A DNA stretch of 5,394 nucleotides from Anaerolineae bacterium (lineage in GTDB: Bacteria; Chloroflexota; Anaerolineae; JAFGEY01), in assembly GCA_016931365.1 (NCBI GenBank), contig JAFGEY010000250.1, positions 1-5,394 on the forward strand, written 5' to 3'. The first letter of the stretch is position 1. Each line of letters opens with the position of its first letter. This document shows, piece by piece, positions 4,820 to 5,394 of the stretch. The notes beneath the pieces were generated by a model. The model saw only the letters and a program-made list of their open reading frames with translations, had not been told where the DNA came from and searched no databases. The translations under genes were made by a program, and so were the position numbers.

Positions 4820-5394
4820 ATGGACCAAGTCAGAGTCGCCGTCATCGGCATTGGAAACATTGGTAATTTGCACCTGCGTCTGATTGAAGACATTCCCCAA
4901 CTCAAGCTGGCCGCCGTGTGCGATGTTGTGCCGGAAAAGGCCAACGCCGCCGCCGAAAAATACGGCGTCAAGGCCTACTATGACGCGGACAAGCTGCTCG
5001 CCGACCATGTGGTCGATGCAGTTACGGTCGGCACGCCGCACTATGCCCACACCACCATCGGCATCGCCGCCCTGAACAGCGGCCACCACGTGCTGGTGGA
5101 AAAGCCCATCTCGGTACACAAGGCCGACGCCGAGCGGCTGATCGCGGCGCACAAGGCCAACCCCGACCGCGTTTTCGCGGCCATGTTCAACCAGCGCACC
5201 GACCCCTATTACAAAAAGATCAAGGAAATGGTCGTCGGCGGCGCGTTGGGCCAGTTTTTGCGCATCAACTGGATCATCACCAACTGGTTCCGTCCCCAGG
5301 CCTATTACGACTCGGGCGGCTGGCGCGCGACCTGGGGCGGCGAGGGCGGCGGCGTGCTGCTCAACCAGTGCCCGCACAACCTCGACCTCTTGCA
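4820..5394 (+). CDS. Gfo/Idh/MocA-family NAD(P)-dependent oxidoreductase (3' end cut by window edge)
   Basis: The first 191 residues of a Gfo/Idh/MocA dehydrogenase are present; family members are usually about 330-400 residues, so roughly half lies beyond the window. These enzymes oxidise or reduce a hydroxyl of sugars, inositols or sugar acids with NAD(P). The Rossmann dinucleotide loop is VIGIGNIGN (G10, G12, G15). VLVEKPIS (92-99) gives the family EKP motif with catalytic K95. GGGVLLNQCPHNLD (176-189) is the start of the C-terminal substrate domain, with the conserved catalytic histidine H186. The Asp commonly four residues before that His (as in inositol dehydrogenase) is N182 here, a variant also usual in NQxxH-type subfamilies. 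ATG 4820 is supported by AGGAAG (4807-4812) 7 nt upstream. A heptamer array lies in the leader. Its substrate is unknown; context suggests a sugar or sugar acid. Confidence 0.9.
   Translation, partial: MDQVRVAVIGIGNIGNLHLRLIEDIPQLKLAAVCDVVPEKANAAAEKYGVKAYYDADKLLADHVVDAVTVGTPHYAHTTIGIAALNSGHHVLVEKPISVHKADAERLIAAHKANPDRVFAAMFNQRTDPYYKKIKEMVVGGALGQFLRINWIITNWFRPQAYYDSGGWRATWGGEGGGVLLNQCPHNLDLL

Noticed and set aside
4721..5377. 218-residue minus-strand frame opposite the oxidoreductase
   Set aside because: The + strand gene has the Rossmann loop, EKP and H186 motifs; the minus frame has none and runs into the heptamer repeat.

Overview
The window is a GC-rich bacterial segment that looks like carbohydrate (sugar-acid) metabolism. 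All intact genes are on the + strand, with short AT-rich, repeat-bearing gaps. The mix of a Gfo/Idh/MocA oxidoreductase, a LarA/DUF2088 enzyme, a HAD phosphatase, a TolB-like beta-propeller, a MNT/HEPN pair, a four-helix-bundle (23S IVS-type) remnant and heptamer repeats is reminiscent of Chloroflexota (Anaerolineae/Caldilineae-like). That assignment is an impression from gene content, not a measured placement.

Layout. Positions 1-154 are non-coding and hold a nested imperfect inverted repeat followed by a strong Shine-Dalgarno. Then come a HAD-superfamily hydrolase (155-1039), a 70-nt gap with heptamer repeats, and a cytosolic oligogalacturonate-lyase/TolB-like beta-propeller protein (1110-2291). 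A minimal nucleotidyltransferase (2293-2661) and a HEPN-domain partner (2651-3064) form a toxin-antitoxin-type pair. It is followed by a LarA-family nickel-pincer racemase/epimerase homologue (3085-4353). The 466-nt gap 4354-4819 holds a decayed four-helix-bundle gene, three heptamer-repeat clusters and a hairpin. The window ends inside a Gfo/Idh/MocA oxidoreductase (4820 to the edge).

How the genes fit together. The propeller, MNT, HEPN and LarA genes are very tightly packed (1-nt gap, 11-nt overlap, 20-nt gap), so they are probably one transcript, perhaps together with the HAD gene upstream. An NAD(P)-dependent sugar oxidoreductase, a LarA-type alpha-hydroxyacid epimerase/racemase, a HAD phosphatase and a uronide-lyase-like propeller would suit breakdown of a sugar acid or oligouronide. 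No substrate can be fixed from the sequence. No transporter, regulator or larB/C/E cofactor genes are present in the window.

The most noteworthy points are: (i) a MNT/HEPN module wired into a metabolic operon, with an intact GS-x10-DxD site but no canonical R-x4-6-H RNase motif in HEPN; (ii) period-7 repeats that contain the stop codons of two unrelated genes and bracket a four-helix-bundle pseudogene, as if gene and repeats were one mobile unit; (iii) a LarA homologue with every expected cofactor and nickel ligand but an apparent substitution at one active-site position, so its substrate may differ from lactate.
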